From: Trichoplax adhaerens
Taxonomy: Eukaryota > Placozoa > Uniplacotomia > Trichoplacea > Trichoplacidae
Direction: 5' to 3'
DNA: 64,000 bases
NCBI RefSeq assembly: GCF_000150275.1
Contig: NW_002060947.1
Span: forward strand, 1,396,193-1,460,192
This document shows, piece by piece, positions 1-11,964 of this stretch. Position 1 is the stretch's first letter, and every line of letters starts with the position of its first letter. The notes beneath the pieces were generated by a model. The model saw nothing but the letters and a program-made list of their open reading frames with translations, did no database searches and was not told the DNA's origin. Position numbers and translations under genes: made by a program.

Positions 1-175
1 AGTCCCATTTTTCTACACTTGCAGTACAACAGCCAGGCAAGTATTCTCTTATCAAGAGGCTCATTCTAATTTTATTAAAATTGAATAATTTCGTCATTTC
101 ATTCTCATTCGAGTACCACTATTAGTTCAATAGGGTCCAATATATTGTAAACTTTTTTATCTAGACTGCTTCTCT

Positions 176-3100
176 ATGGCGCTATCAAGATTAAGCCTAT
201 GGCAGTTGCTAGTCAATCTTGGATGGATATTGCTGCTACCTAGTTTAGGTTAGAGATTTACGGATATTTGCTATTACATATTATTCATGGTGTTCTTTGA
301 ATGTCAGCTATTTCTAATGGAATGTTATCATTGCTTACATTTCTTCATCAATTCTTTTTACATTTTTCCGATAATTATTTTTACAGTCCTTCTACTCCTT
401 TCGTAATATAGTAAAACTGTAAAATTATTTACAATATAACATCCAAATTTAAGAGCATTTATTAAAAAGATGCGAAAAGAAAAATTTTGCACTCATGTGA
501 ATTGATAACAGTACTGTCTACGAGCATGGCAATAGATTTATACCCCTCCATATGTAAAATAACAAAATTTTCCAGTTATGTAATACACATTGTAGACAAT
601 TAAGGCTTATATGGCAAAATAATTTTGATTTTAAACTAGACATTTTGATGCAATATTGAATTAAAGGAATTTTTCGTGAAATAGAGTGCAATTATCTGCT
701 ACTATTAGCAATTTAAGATAGATAACTCATTTAATTTCTGAATCCTTTCAGTAAAAAATATTTCTTGTACGTAAAATCGTATCGACCTAATGGATAGCAT
801 TTGCAGATAATACTGCAGTAATTTATATACAATTCACTCCATAAAGTACCAAGTAATTTATCGTGAGACTAACGATATCGAAATTCTATCGTATTATCTA
901 GGAACAGTTTGATCGATTTTTAAATTTTTCTCATCATTCTCTACGCAATGCGACCTTTATCCTTAGTTTAATTTTTATATAAATAAGTAATTAAAGGCGT
1001 TAAGTACGTAAATAGTCATCTGAGTAACATGAAATACTATAAAATTTAATTATATCGAATCCAGACTATGGTATTATAGCCATCAACCTGAGAATCATGC
1101 CATGAATTTCTCTATTAAGTAAACAAAAATTATGAGCGTAAAGTAAGCACAAATCTTTGACCTTGTATTTCGGGTAATATAACTAGATTATTTAAAATGA
1201 ACATTCAGACTATGTCTTTGATGTTGCGAGATGTTATATTCAAATAGTTGTAGATTTTTTTATTTAAATTACTTAAATGATTGCTATCTGCAGATCTATT
1301 ATGGGTTCTTATTGTTCATACGAGAGCTAAAATTATTCCAGTAGCAGCTTTTCAGCTCTATATGTATCTATGCGTAAACCGTACCTGCAATGGACATTTT
1401 TGAAATATTTAAGACATTATACGAAGATACAGTGCATACTTGTATTCGACTAGCTTAATCCATCATTGAATATATAGAAGAAAGAAGTGTTGAGCAGTGA
1501 AGGCATTTTATTTCTAGTTCTCGAAGCTAAGCCTTCTTCCCAGCAAGAGGCTTGAGGGGTATCATTTTATCCATCTTAAGCCCTAATTAGCAGGAAAGGT
1601 AGTAATTTAATATCCCTTATTGACCGTAAGCCAGAGCTGTCTTCCTTGAAGGGGAGAAGTAATATACCGAATATAAACAGACTTCTAAGCTAAAAGAAAT
1701 TTACTACTTCAAATCATGCTTAATTCACCACTTGATCATGTTAGATGTGTAAATTAAATTAGTGATACGAACCATTTTTTCAGATCCATTCAATTTTATT
1801 CCGCACAGCGGCACAATTACTGCAATAAAATCTTGATTTTGTGGGTGACATTTCAATATATGCTATATAAGCTTCAGAAACTAGTAAGGATTTACGATTT
1901 TGCACATAATCGCAAGTTTTAGTGGTCATGAAAAGGAAAATAATCATAGGAAGGCAAACTACTAATATTGAAAATTAAAATGTTTCATTTGATATCTTAA
2001 TATTTATTTCCCATCAAACTAAAGATCATTCTTTCTTCCCTTTAACTTGGCAAGAGTTGAAAAATATATGCTGTGTTTAGTTCAAAGTTTAGAATATATC
2101 CTTCAGTAAGATTTTCACGATTCAGTTTTCTTAATTTAGACAACACTTTTCTAGAAAATTCGGTGTTTAAAAATTTACAAGAGGAAATTAAGTATAAGTA
2201 TAAAGAGTTTTTAACTGATATTGACTATAATATACCCGTATATCAAAAAGGAATATAAAATTACGTTCGAAACTAAATGGTAATGTAAAGCTGCTTAGCT
2301 AATTCGGTGTTTAAAAATTTACAGTAGGAAATTAGGTATAAGTATAAAAGTTCTCTATTGATATTTACAATAATATACGCGTATATCTAAAGGAATTAAA
2401 ATCATGTTCGAAACTAACTATTGATGTAAAGCTGCTGATCTAATTTGATCTTTAAAAATTTGCAACACGGAATCAATCATAAGTATTAAGAGTTTTCTAT
2501 CGACATTTATAGTAAAATACACTTACATCAAAAAGGAATTTAAAATTATGTTCAAAATTAACAAGTAACGTAAAGCTCCTTAGTTTCGGCTCACATTTTA
2601 CAATATCGATCAGTTTTGCACAATGTATTAATAAATTATACGGGCAACTATAAAGTCAGCTGAAAAGTTATCACGCTTTAATATATGACCTTTATCCTAA
2701 TAAAGTTGTCAGCTAATCCTACAATGCAGCTAATTTGGCTCTTCTTCTGTAATTGTAGGTTATAGTCAACAAACATTATCGAATTTAGAATGTTATATAC
2801 GCCAAGGCAAATCCTATCGTGGATATCATAATAAAACGAGAAATGGAATTCCTTGCCAAGCTTGGAAGCTTCAAATGCCTCATTCACATCCTTATGGCCC
2901 TGAAAGTAACCCTAATGCCGGATTAATTAGCAATTACTGCCGTAATCCAAGCAGTTCTGATCGTAATAGACCATGGTGCTATACAGTGTCTAAAAATATT
3001 TCTTGGGATTATTGCCAAGTGGAAAAGTGCAGTAAGTTTACCACACTATAGTATTACATTGATATATATCACTTAGCTATTCTCTGTTCTACCGGTTCGG

Positions 3101-6100
3101 CTACGGAAGTTAAATTATTTTTTCAAGTAAATTACTAAACTAATATTCTGTCATTAAAATATTAAAAATGCAAACCACTTGTTACGCTTTTAGTATTTCC
3201 CATTAGATTATCATGCAATAACTATGTGAAATACTGCAATAGAAATATTATTAGAATTACAGCATCACTAGATTTACTTATGTATTAGACTGTCGCTTGT
3301 TTGATTGCTATATGATACATGTCCCATTCTTGATTAGATGAGGATTGTTACATCGGTGATGGTGCTAATTATCAAGGCACAGCAGCCATAACACAAAGTG
3401 GTCAAAAATGTCAAGCATGGCAAGATAATCAATTAAGTTCCGACGAATCACCCAATGCAAGGCATAATTACTGCCGTAACCCCGGTGGCACTAAAAGAAA
3501 ACCTTACTGCTATATATCTCAAGAATCAAAACGCTGGGAATATTGCAGAGTAGACAACTGTAAAGTTGGTAAGCACCCTAAGCTGTCAAACTATACATAC
3601 AAGCTGAATTTTGCTTTCATAAAATAAACTTAAATTTAAAAGGCATTCTAGTCTATAAAATATCGTTTACGAATTGGAATTCATAATTTTGATAACACTG
3701 ATATCAAGGCAATTCTATTCGTTAGAGGTTGTCTCTAAAAGGAGCTATTCAAAATTATAGCAACCAATGCCAATAGGCAGATATTATATTACAAAGCCAA
3801 GCCTTAAATTACCATAGATAATCTGTTTAGAAATCAGTAACTTAGGTAAATATCGAAATACTATGCTGCGGGATCATACTTTAGCGTAGACGAATCTGCT
3901 TAGACTTTTGTATTCGATATCTCGTATCTGCTTGCAAATTACATCGTTACATTAATGTCTAGCTAAGAATGCTTTATTGCTTATAACATAAGACCACATG
4001 TTATAAATATATAATAAGTGCAGTTGTAGTAAGTTGATACTTGATCGATTTCTTTGGGAAAAAATATTAATTTATGATAGAAATACGGAAATTGTTAAGC
4101 ATTTGAACTAAACTAATTTAAAACCTGTTGTGATTATATTGTTAGTCAATAAAACGATCAACACGATGCCTACCGAGGAAAGTATCCAATTCTATCCTAT
4201 CACTAGGGAATGTATGCTAGGTAAAGGTACAACCTATCGTGGCGGACAAGATCGTACAAAATCAGGACTAATTTGTCAGAACTGGTTGTCACAATATCCA
4301 CATCGGCATTCATTTACACCAGCAGCTTATCCTGAATTTGGCCTTGGTGATCATAATTACTGCCGTAATCCAGATAATTCAAATGATGGACCTTGGTGCT
4401 TTACTTCATCAATTAGCAGACGTTCAGAAGCATGTAGCGTTCCCCGTTGTGGTAAGACCTTAATTTTTTAAATTGTTCTATAATTTCCTATATCATAACT
4501 TGCATGATTTATGCAACCTTACATCTATTTTGATATGCAACAGTCTAACTGAATAAGTGGAATTGATATTTCAAGTTGATGAGCTCTTATTTAGATAAAT
4601 GCATGTACATCGACTTATTACGTTCGAAGTATCTAACTACATGTACATTCAATGAGCGACCAATGCATTCTCTTCCGCTTAAACCTAGGATGTACCCTGA
4701 TAATATATAACCAGTATACCATCGTTTTCATACTCATTATCAAATTTAAGTTTATAGCGTCAATTTGCTACGATTTGAATCTTATGCATACCTTACAATA
4801 TTTCATTTCTCTAAATAGGTATGCACTTACATAATCACTACGGTATATTATCATTTTCCATATCCTTTCATTCGATTTAAATTGGTAGCATCAATTCGCC
4901 GACATCCTTAATCTTAATTAATATACAGCTCTTTCAATTCCACTATATGCGCATCTTTGATGAAAATAGCAAAATAGATTTCTTGCCCAATACTGTATAA
5001 ATCATCACGTTTATAATGCTAAAGTATGTCCGATTTGGATACTCGATATACGTAATCTAAGTTTTTCTCCAGAACCAAAGGATATATTTTCGTGTAAGCG
5101 TAGCATATATTAATTTTTGTAAGACTATTATTGTACTCTATAATCAATATAACTGCTATCAGAATCCTCGTGCTATGTTATTTTTGATATAAAGAACATT
5201 TTAGTATTCGATGTAGGTCAGGATAGTATTATTTATTTGTTAACAGCACTTTATTATAACCCGCAGCTCCACCCGTAATTAATCGAGAATTGGCTAAATC
5301 ACAAAATGAAATATTGCCTAACGCTAGTAAACCTTGGAGTGTCTGCTGTCAAGCTGATGGATTACCCACACCAAACATAACATGGTGGACAGTAAATAGT
5401 GGTGAGAATAACTTAATGCTGCCAACTCAACGTGGTTGTTACATATTGGATTCTCGAATTCAAGATGGGAAAGCGCAACTACGATGTATAGCGCAAAATG
5501 TGGCCGGAAGAGATTCAATTACTATTGATGTTGTTATTCCAAAGTATCAACCAAGTAATCTATAATCTGAATAAGATAGAAATTTAATCAGATATCGACA
5601 ATATTTACAATTTGAAAAAGTTACAATTAATTGAATTACTCATGCAGTCAAGCAAAGGTTATTCTATGATGATTATATTAAAATTGAATTTACTAAAGCT
5701 TGATATCTTCTGCCTATATTCCAGCATCTAAGCCCATGACAACGTCAGCAACATCACAAGATATTCAAACTATTCATCCTGAGGATAATACAATAATAAA
5801 CATCATTTTACCTTTAGGTATACTATCAATAATATGATAAATTAGTTTCGTGATTTATTGACTGCATTAATTCAACTATTATAAGTAAGATATTTTAGCA
5901 CCATTTCCAGATAAATAAATAACATTTCGATTTCGATCAGTCATGTCTAAAATAACAAGTCAATACTAAATTTCATTCTGATCGAACTATTTTAATCAGG
6001 ACCTAATATTATTTTATGAATAGGTGGATATAGAAATATTTACAATTCTAATAATTCACCTAATAAAATAACAGGAGATTAATTTGTAACTCATTCTGTC

Positions 6101-8748
6101 CTATTTCACGGTCTTTAGGTATAACTACCTTATTGGTCTTGCTAATTATTGCGATATCATGTTTCGTGTTTGCCTATCGTGTTTTATTGCGCAAAAATGT
6201 TCGAATAGAGCGAAACGGGGCCCATTTTCGTAGTGTAAGGAACGATGATGAAATGGCAGGCATTCGAGCTCATACAGAATTCACAGATATTGATCAATCA
6301 TCGAGCGTATCCTCTTTTCGTCGACCATCAGAAAGAGCCAGTAGCATTTATGCTAGCATTACTTCTAACTTACCTTATCCTAAACATATGCATGTATCTA
6401 GAGGTCGGATAGCAATTGGTGAAAGATTGTTTGAAAGTACGATGCATGGTTCTATTCATCGTGGATCCGTATATAAAATTGTACCACATGAATGGAAATC
6501 TACCGTTCTTGTAAAGCAATTATCAGGTAAAAACAGATTGCTCTAAGGTTACATATAAAATTGCATTAAAAATGAATTAGATTTAGAGTATTTTGCTATT
6601 CGTAAAGTTTGCCTCTGCAATAGACAGCCAACATAAAGTGTCATATAGTTGGTTAATGATCTTCATGCTAATCATTTTTTATAGACGGTTGTACAATTCA
6701 GCAACACAGTGCTTTCTATGATGAACTAAATATGCTATTGAAAATTGGAGCGCATAAAAATTTATTGTCGTTACTTGGAGCCAGCTTTGAATCTAAACAT
6801 AGCAAAGGTAATATTGGCCGATTGATTGAAATTTATTTTTCATATATTTACAAATAAGAACAGTTGTCATCTCTCATGTCATGAAAATTGCATTATTTCG
6901 TCGAACTTGCATGCTAATTTAACATAATACAGGCGAGATTACGTAAGATACTATTGCAAATAATTTGTGTTATATCACTTTATACTAAATATTTAATCGA
7001 TTAAGTCTACTGACACAGCTAATTCTAGGTTATAATAATTTAAAGAAAACTTATAAACTTTTTAGGCCTTCAATAGGTATATAATTGTAAGATAAATAGA
7101 AATTACTCTAGTTACCGGGGAAAAAATAGTATTACTTTAACACGATTAAAGCCTGTAATTTCAAATTGATTCTCAAGTAAAGAAAGTATCGCTACAGTAT
7201 TCTATCTCATTCTACGCAATATGTAGTGCATTAATTCAAAATTTTTTTTTCTCTAATTTAGTAGAAGAGCTTTTCGCTATTACTAGAATCTATCAACAGC
7301 ATTCTTCCTTATTTTACACAATTTGTAGACCATAAAACTACCTTGCAATTTCATATACTTATTTAATTCGAGAGTTTATTACTGCTATTAGAATATATCA
7401 GCCGTATTCTATCTCGTTTACACGATACATAGAGTATTACCTTACTTGCTATTTCATTTCTCTGTTTTCATTAGAGAGTTTACTACTGATATTAGAATAT
7501 GCCAGCTATGGAGACTTAGAGTCATTTCTACGGTACAAGAGAGAAGAATTTGAACCAAGTTTTGATTATAATGAAGCAGGATTCAATCTTGCTACTCTTG
7601 GAGATTTTGCATGCCAAATAGCGAAAGGAATGCACCATTTATCACGAATGGAGGTTGGGCTTTGATTCTATTCGATAGCATGATTTTTAGAAACTTGGCT
7701 AAAAGCAATAATAGCAGTAGAGAACTAGAACGCATCAACATTGGTTTATATCGACCAATATTCTGTAGAAAATTAGATTAAAGAGTAATGAGAAATCAAC
7801 ATCTATATACGTGCATTGATCAACATGATTTCTTTCTAGACAATTCATGGTAACCTACGAGCAGCGACCGTATTAGTTTGCTCTAACATGGTACTAAAAG
7901 TAGCTGATTATGGAGTCCAAACTAATACGAATGAGATGCAAGGAGAAGAAGATTCGGAGACTACCGCTGCAAATAAGGTAGCGAGAGAAATACAGTAGGA
8001 AATTCTTGCATGATCGTATCCAAGTTCATCTAGAGCAGTAGAATCTGTGCAAGTACCAATCTTGACCACAGTCCAATTTTGAATAATTTAGGTTCAACTT
8101 CCAATCCGATGGATGTCTATGCAAACTTTAAGCGATGGGATTTTAACTGTTGAAAACGATGTGTACGCCAATAAAATTGCTTTAAAATTATTGTCACTAG
8201 AAGGTTTAATAGCACGAGATGATTATGCAAAATATAATTTGTAATTTATTTTTTCATTAGTTGGTCTTATGGCATTGTTTTGTGGGAATTATATACATTA
8301 GGTAAGTATAATAAAGGTGATTGGTAGCGATCATGTCCAGTATGATGTTGCATTTTACTTTGTTAGGATTAATTCATCTTGTCATTTCTATTTTTTTCAA
8401 GGGGAATTGCCTTATTATAACATTGCCGACGATGTCGATGTATTATTGCATTATGTTAGTAGCGGCTATCGACTTAGCCAACCCAATCATTGCCCTGATT
8501 CAATGTAAGTGCTTATAGCCGAATTGAGTTGTTGTTATTGTGACCAAGAGACGGCGGAAATTGACAGTTTGGGCTCTATGTTGTATAGATATGATATCAT
8601 GTTGGCATGTTGGAAATCAAAACTAGCGGAACGAATAACATTTCAAGCAATTGTAGCCAAATTACGCGAAATTAAGGTTGCTGAAGTGTACCAACTTGAT
8701 GATAGTGACCATCCTAGCTTGCAAAGGTGCGCTAGCACATTCCTATAA
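176..8748 (+). CDS. Kringle x3 / Ig / TM receptor with tyrosine-kinase-like (probably pseudokinase) domain
   Basis: Fourteen coding exons: 176-248, 2759-3031, 3338-3568, 4146-4451, 5267-5554, 5725-5817, 6119-6526, 6685-6807, 7475-7653, 7840-7977, 8092-8162, 8261-8301, 8402-8504, 8589-8748; total 2487 nt, 828 aa, all phases agree. Residues 1-24 are a signal peptide (MALSRLSLWQLL then WILLLP). Three kringles follow (about 36-114, 119-190, 215-293), each with six cysteines and the NYCRNP motif, then an Ig domain (295-388) and a TM helix (about 422-442). The kinase-like domain (about 515-800) keeps the VLVK lysine (K554), a candidate helix-C Glu (E571) and DVWSYG (727-732). HRD is HGN (661-663), DFG is DYG (681-683), APE is SMQ (713-715), the first two loop glycines are absent, and the activation segment has no tyrosine. 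Kringle plus Ig recalls ROR/MuSK, but the order differs and no Frizzled domain is seen. Catalytic inactivity is inferred. Confidence 0.85.
2157..2585 (+). repeat. Tandem repeat of about 142 bp, three diverged copies, in receptor intron 1
   Basis: Copies begin at about 2157, 2301 and 2442. Each contains TTTAAAAATTT, a run like AAGTATAAGTATAAAGAG, an ATACCCGTATATC-like block and GTAAAGCTGCT near its end. The copies differ by scattered substitutions and small indels, so the array is not very recent. It lies in the 2.5-kb intron between the signal-peptide exon and the first kringle exon. The rest of that intron (249-2156) shows no gene or other structure. Confidence 0.8.
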
Positions 8749-11700
8749 ATTAGTCTGGGAAATGGAAGTTTAATCTTTTGCAGTTTGTTTTATTTGTTAT
8801 GGTGGATAGCTAATCTATGTAGAATTTTTTAATTAGTATTACTAAGATGTAGTGTGGACGACTAAAATAAGCCAATTGAATAAGGCCTTGTTCTAGTGGT
8901 CCATGGCTGCATCAACTTGATGATTGTACCTATTTTGGCTCAAAATGGTATTTCAATACCTCTCGATAAATCGGTCAGAGAAATTGAAATACATGCAAGT
9001 CGTTCGTCATGATAGGAACAATTTCATGCTGTATAAATGTAAACTGCATACTTTAAGTTATAAAATTGCATACGCTTCAATATGCTAATGGACACATAAG
9101 AAGGGATGTTTATCCACGCTTCAAAGTTATTTTAATTTGTTTCTTTTTTATGCAAATATTATATTATATAGCAAGTTTTCCTTAGAACAAATGATAGCTT
9201 TAACAATTTTATTTTGCAACTAGGCCATTATGGTAGTTCTACTGTACAGAAGCATTTCTACTTTAATCTCATTGACTCTATACTCTTCTACTGTATATCT
9301 GAAAACTACTGATTCTGGCCTAGGGATTGGGAGGGGGGTTGTTTTGGTAACAAATTTATTCTTGTCTTGATTGAATCAAGTATTTTCGTTAAGAAATCCA
9401 AGAATAGAAAATACTTATCTACTGCAGTTTCGTATAGTTTGATGGGTTGTTGACCTTTAGATTTTATTATATAATTGTTCAATATGATTGTTAATATTGC
9501 CTTTATATTCACTGTAATGTTATGAAATATAAAACGTCTTATTCTTGCATTGAAACTTCCAATATGGAAGCATTCCTTCAAGTTGAATAAAGTATAGTGA
9601 AAATGGATAAAGTTCAGGTATTAAGCTATTCTTCATATCTCTTTTTAGATAGCAGCAATAATTAATATGATCGGTACGTCTGCTGATTTAGTACCAGTCT
9701 ATGCTATAGACTATTGCTAGTTTTGTCAACATTTCTTAATCGCTTCTGTCACCTAAGAGTTTAAAAGATATATGCAAAGTCAAGACAAGACCTGTGATAT
9801 CCAATAAGCTACACGTTGTAGACATAGTTATCAGACACTAAAGTCAGTAAGAAATAAACTAGTTTGCAGCCAGTATACAATATGAATTACATGGCTATGG
9901 TCATTCGGACTCTATCATATGCACGCAGACAGTAATCGCGTGCCCACTGGAAACAGTTGGTCGATGTACAATAGTACAAATGCCCTTCAAAATAAATACA
10001 ATTTTTCACCAGACACATAGTTTGTGGGGTTAATTGGAGACTCCAAAATATTCCTCATTGAAGCTGTTTCTAGTACAACCTCACTGTCATAATGCAATTG
10101 TCTAATCATGGACTACTCCATACCTATCCGATCCCATGGCACGATAGGGGATAAAATGGAGTACAACACAATTCTCGATCACGGCTTGGGTATTGGGTAG
10201 TCCATCGGTAGTCCATGTAATAATATGCCTTTCTTGTTATAGACTGTAGACGAGAGAGAGATAGCTGTTTTAGAGAAGAGAACTTTGTTACCCTAAGTCA
10301 GTCAGGTACAAGTTTCAGGAAGAGAATTGCTCACTTTATTTTCTATATTATTGCATATGTAGAAACAGGTTGAAGTTAAATGCGCTTAATCAGATTGATC
10401 TAAGTAGTTCGGGAACAAGTCTATGGATGGGACGGTCAGGTTTTAATTTTTTTGAAATCGGTCAGTCATTTTAAACCATTTCGATATGCTTAGCGTTAGT
10501 GGTCGAGTGAGGAGGCAGGTAGAGGAAGTATGCGGATCAATAGAGTAATAGAGTATAGTAGAAAGACCAGAAAAATGAATCAATTTGCGCAATTTTTTTC
10601 CTTTCTTGTACTGAACGCCCTTATTCACGTTCTTCTCTCGACCTTAGCTTGCACATACGGTACTAGCGAGTCAGACAGTTTTGATAGCTGCAGTTAGCTT
10701 TGACTTCTAAAAAATATAAACATTTAATATTACAACAATATCTATCAGTTAATAATATCTAGTTTTAAAGCACGCTACTTGGCAAATGCCGGGTGTAGAT
10801 ACTACCACATAAGGTAGATTTTACCCTGCTACAGTAGTAAATATGGACATAAAATATGCTATGATGCAAAATGTAAATTGGAATTTTAAACCAACTTTAG
10901 GTTTTTTTATTGTAGCATTTTTGAGGAAATGAATGTCTCTAGTTTGAACTTCTCTAGCTTATTTTTGAGGGTATTACAACCAATTTGGTTATAACATTGG
11001 GCAAATTGAAATCTTCCCCTACAATCTGTCCTACAACTCGGTTAATGACGTCTATCGTTGCAACGCGTTGTACATTACTGTTACATAGGCGCGTGGAATA
11101 CTTGAAATTCCTACTTAAAATTTGTAGTAGTCCATGATAGAGCGGGAAATTCTCGATAGAATAAGAGAAATAGAATTATTATCCATAAGTTCCTGCAGTT
11201 ATTTTAAAGCTAGCTATTTTAAAAGTGATTAGCTTAGGACATTATGATCGAGGTATCAGGATAGAAGAAAGAGAAATCCCAGATCACGGACGGACAGAAA
11301 AGGATGTCCATTTCGCCTTTCAAGTATAGAGTTTTAGGATGCCTCGATGTGTCCGACCGTCCATTGTCCAATCCAATCGCCATTCAGTTGATGATTTGTA
11401 GTGATTCTAATTGGTACGTCCGGCGGTCTGGCACCTCTGTAGCGCACCAGCTTAATGTCATAGTAAAAGCGACTTACCACACGGTCATGCGCAATCGTAC
11501 TTTTAAGGAAGTGAATCAATTTGGCTAGAAAGTAATCGCAATCTTGCTGCTGCAAACTTCCACTATGGCTAGCGATCACTTTCATCATTGATACGAATCA
11601 ACTGATTTAAGTTGAGGATATTATAGGGTTATAGTCAATCTGTTTTTAAAGCATCTTGTTGAGAAAGTTAGACGATAGGTGAGTTAGAGAATTGAGATGT

Positions 11701-11964
11701 AAAAGATAGCCACGTTGACGTGGTGATGGGACAAGATCAACCATTGTATTGTCCTTCCATTGATTTATTGATTGAAATTATCAACAAGATTAAATAAATC
11801 TTCATCATACTTACCGTGAATATCTTTGCTCGCTGTTAATCTACAAGTAATCAGATTAAAGATTGCACAATATACTAGTGTTTAGACGCCATGATCTAGT
11901 CGATGATATCCTACTCGTTTTCATCAATGTCGTGTGTATTTCGTAGGTGATCCAGTAAATCAAA
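8749..11964. other. Intergenic region, 3.2 kb
   Basis: This is the space between the receptor stop codon and the SLC10A7-like start. No exon chain or RNA gene could be recognised. The only item set apart is an 84-codon minus-strand open frame at 11334-11588, listed separately. The first few hundred bases are presumably the receptor 3' UTR and the last few hundred the SLC10A7-like promoter. Confidence 0.6.
11334..11588 (-). CDS. Unassigned minus-strand open frame, possible first exon divergent from SLC10A7-like gene
   Basis: An ATG-started frame of 84 codons (starts MMKVIASHSG). I do not recognise it. A strong donor-like sequence (GTG|GTAAGT) lies inside it after about 35 codons, so it could be a first exon ending there rather than a whole small protein. 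It lies about 380 bp upstream of the SLC10A7-like ATG on the opposite strand, which would fit a shared divergent promoter. No downstream exon was identified in 8.7-11.3 kb. A 74-codon plus-strand frame (11304-11528) overlaps it, so chance openness on both strands is a real possibility. Confidence 0.2.
   Translation of the reverse strand: MMKVIASHSGSLQQQDCDYFLAKLIHFLKSTIAHDRVVSRFYYDIKLVRYRGARPPDVPIRITTNHQLNGDWIGQWTVGHIEAS

Noticed and set aside
2678-2887. Minus-strand 69-codon frame
   Set aside because: It overlaps the first kringle exon on the opposite strand; kringle cysteines and phase leave no doubt about the plus strand.
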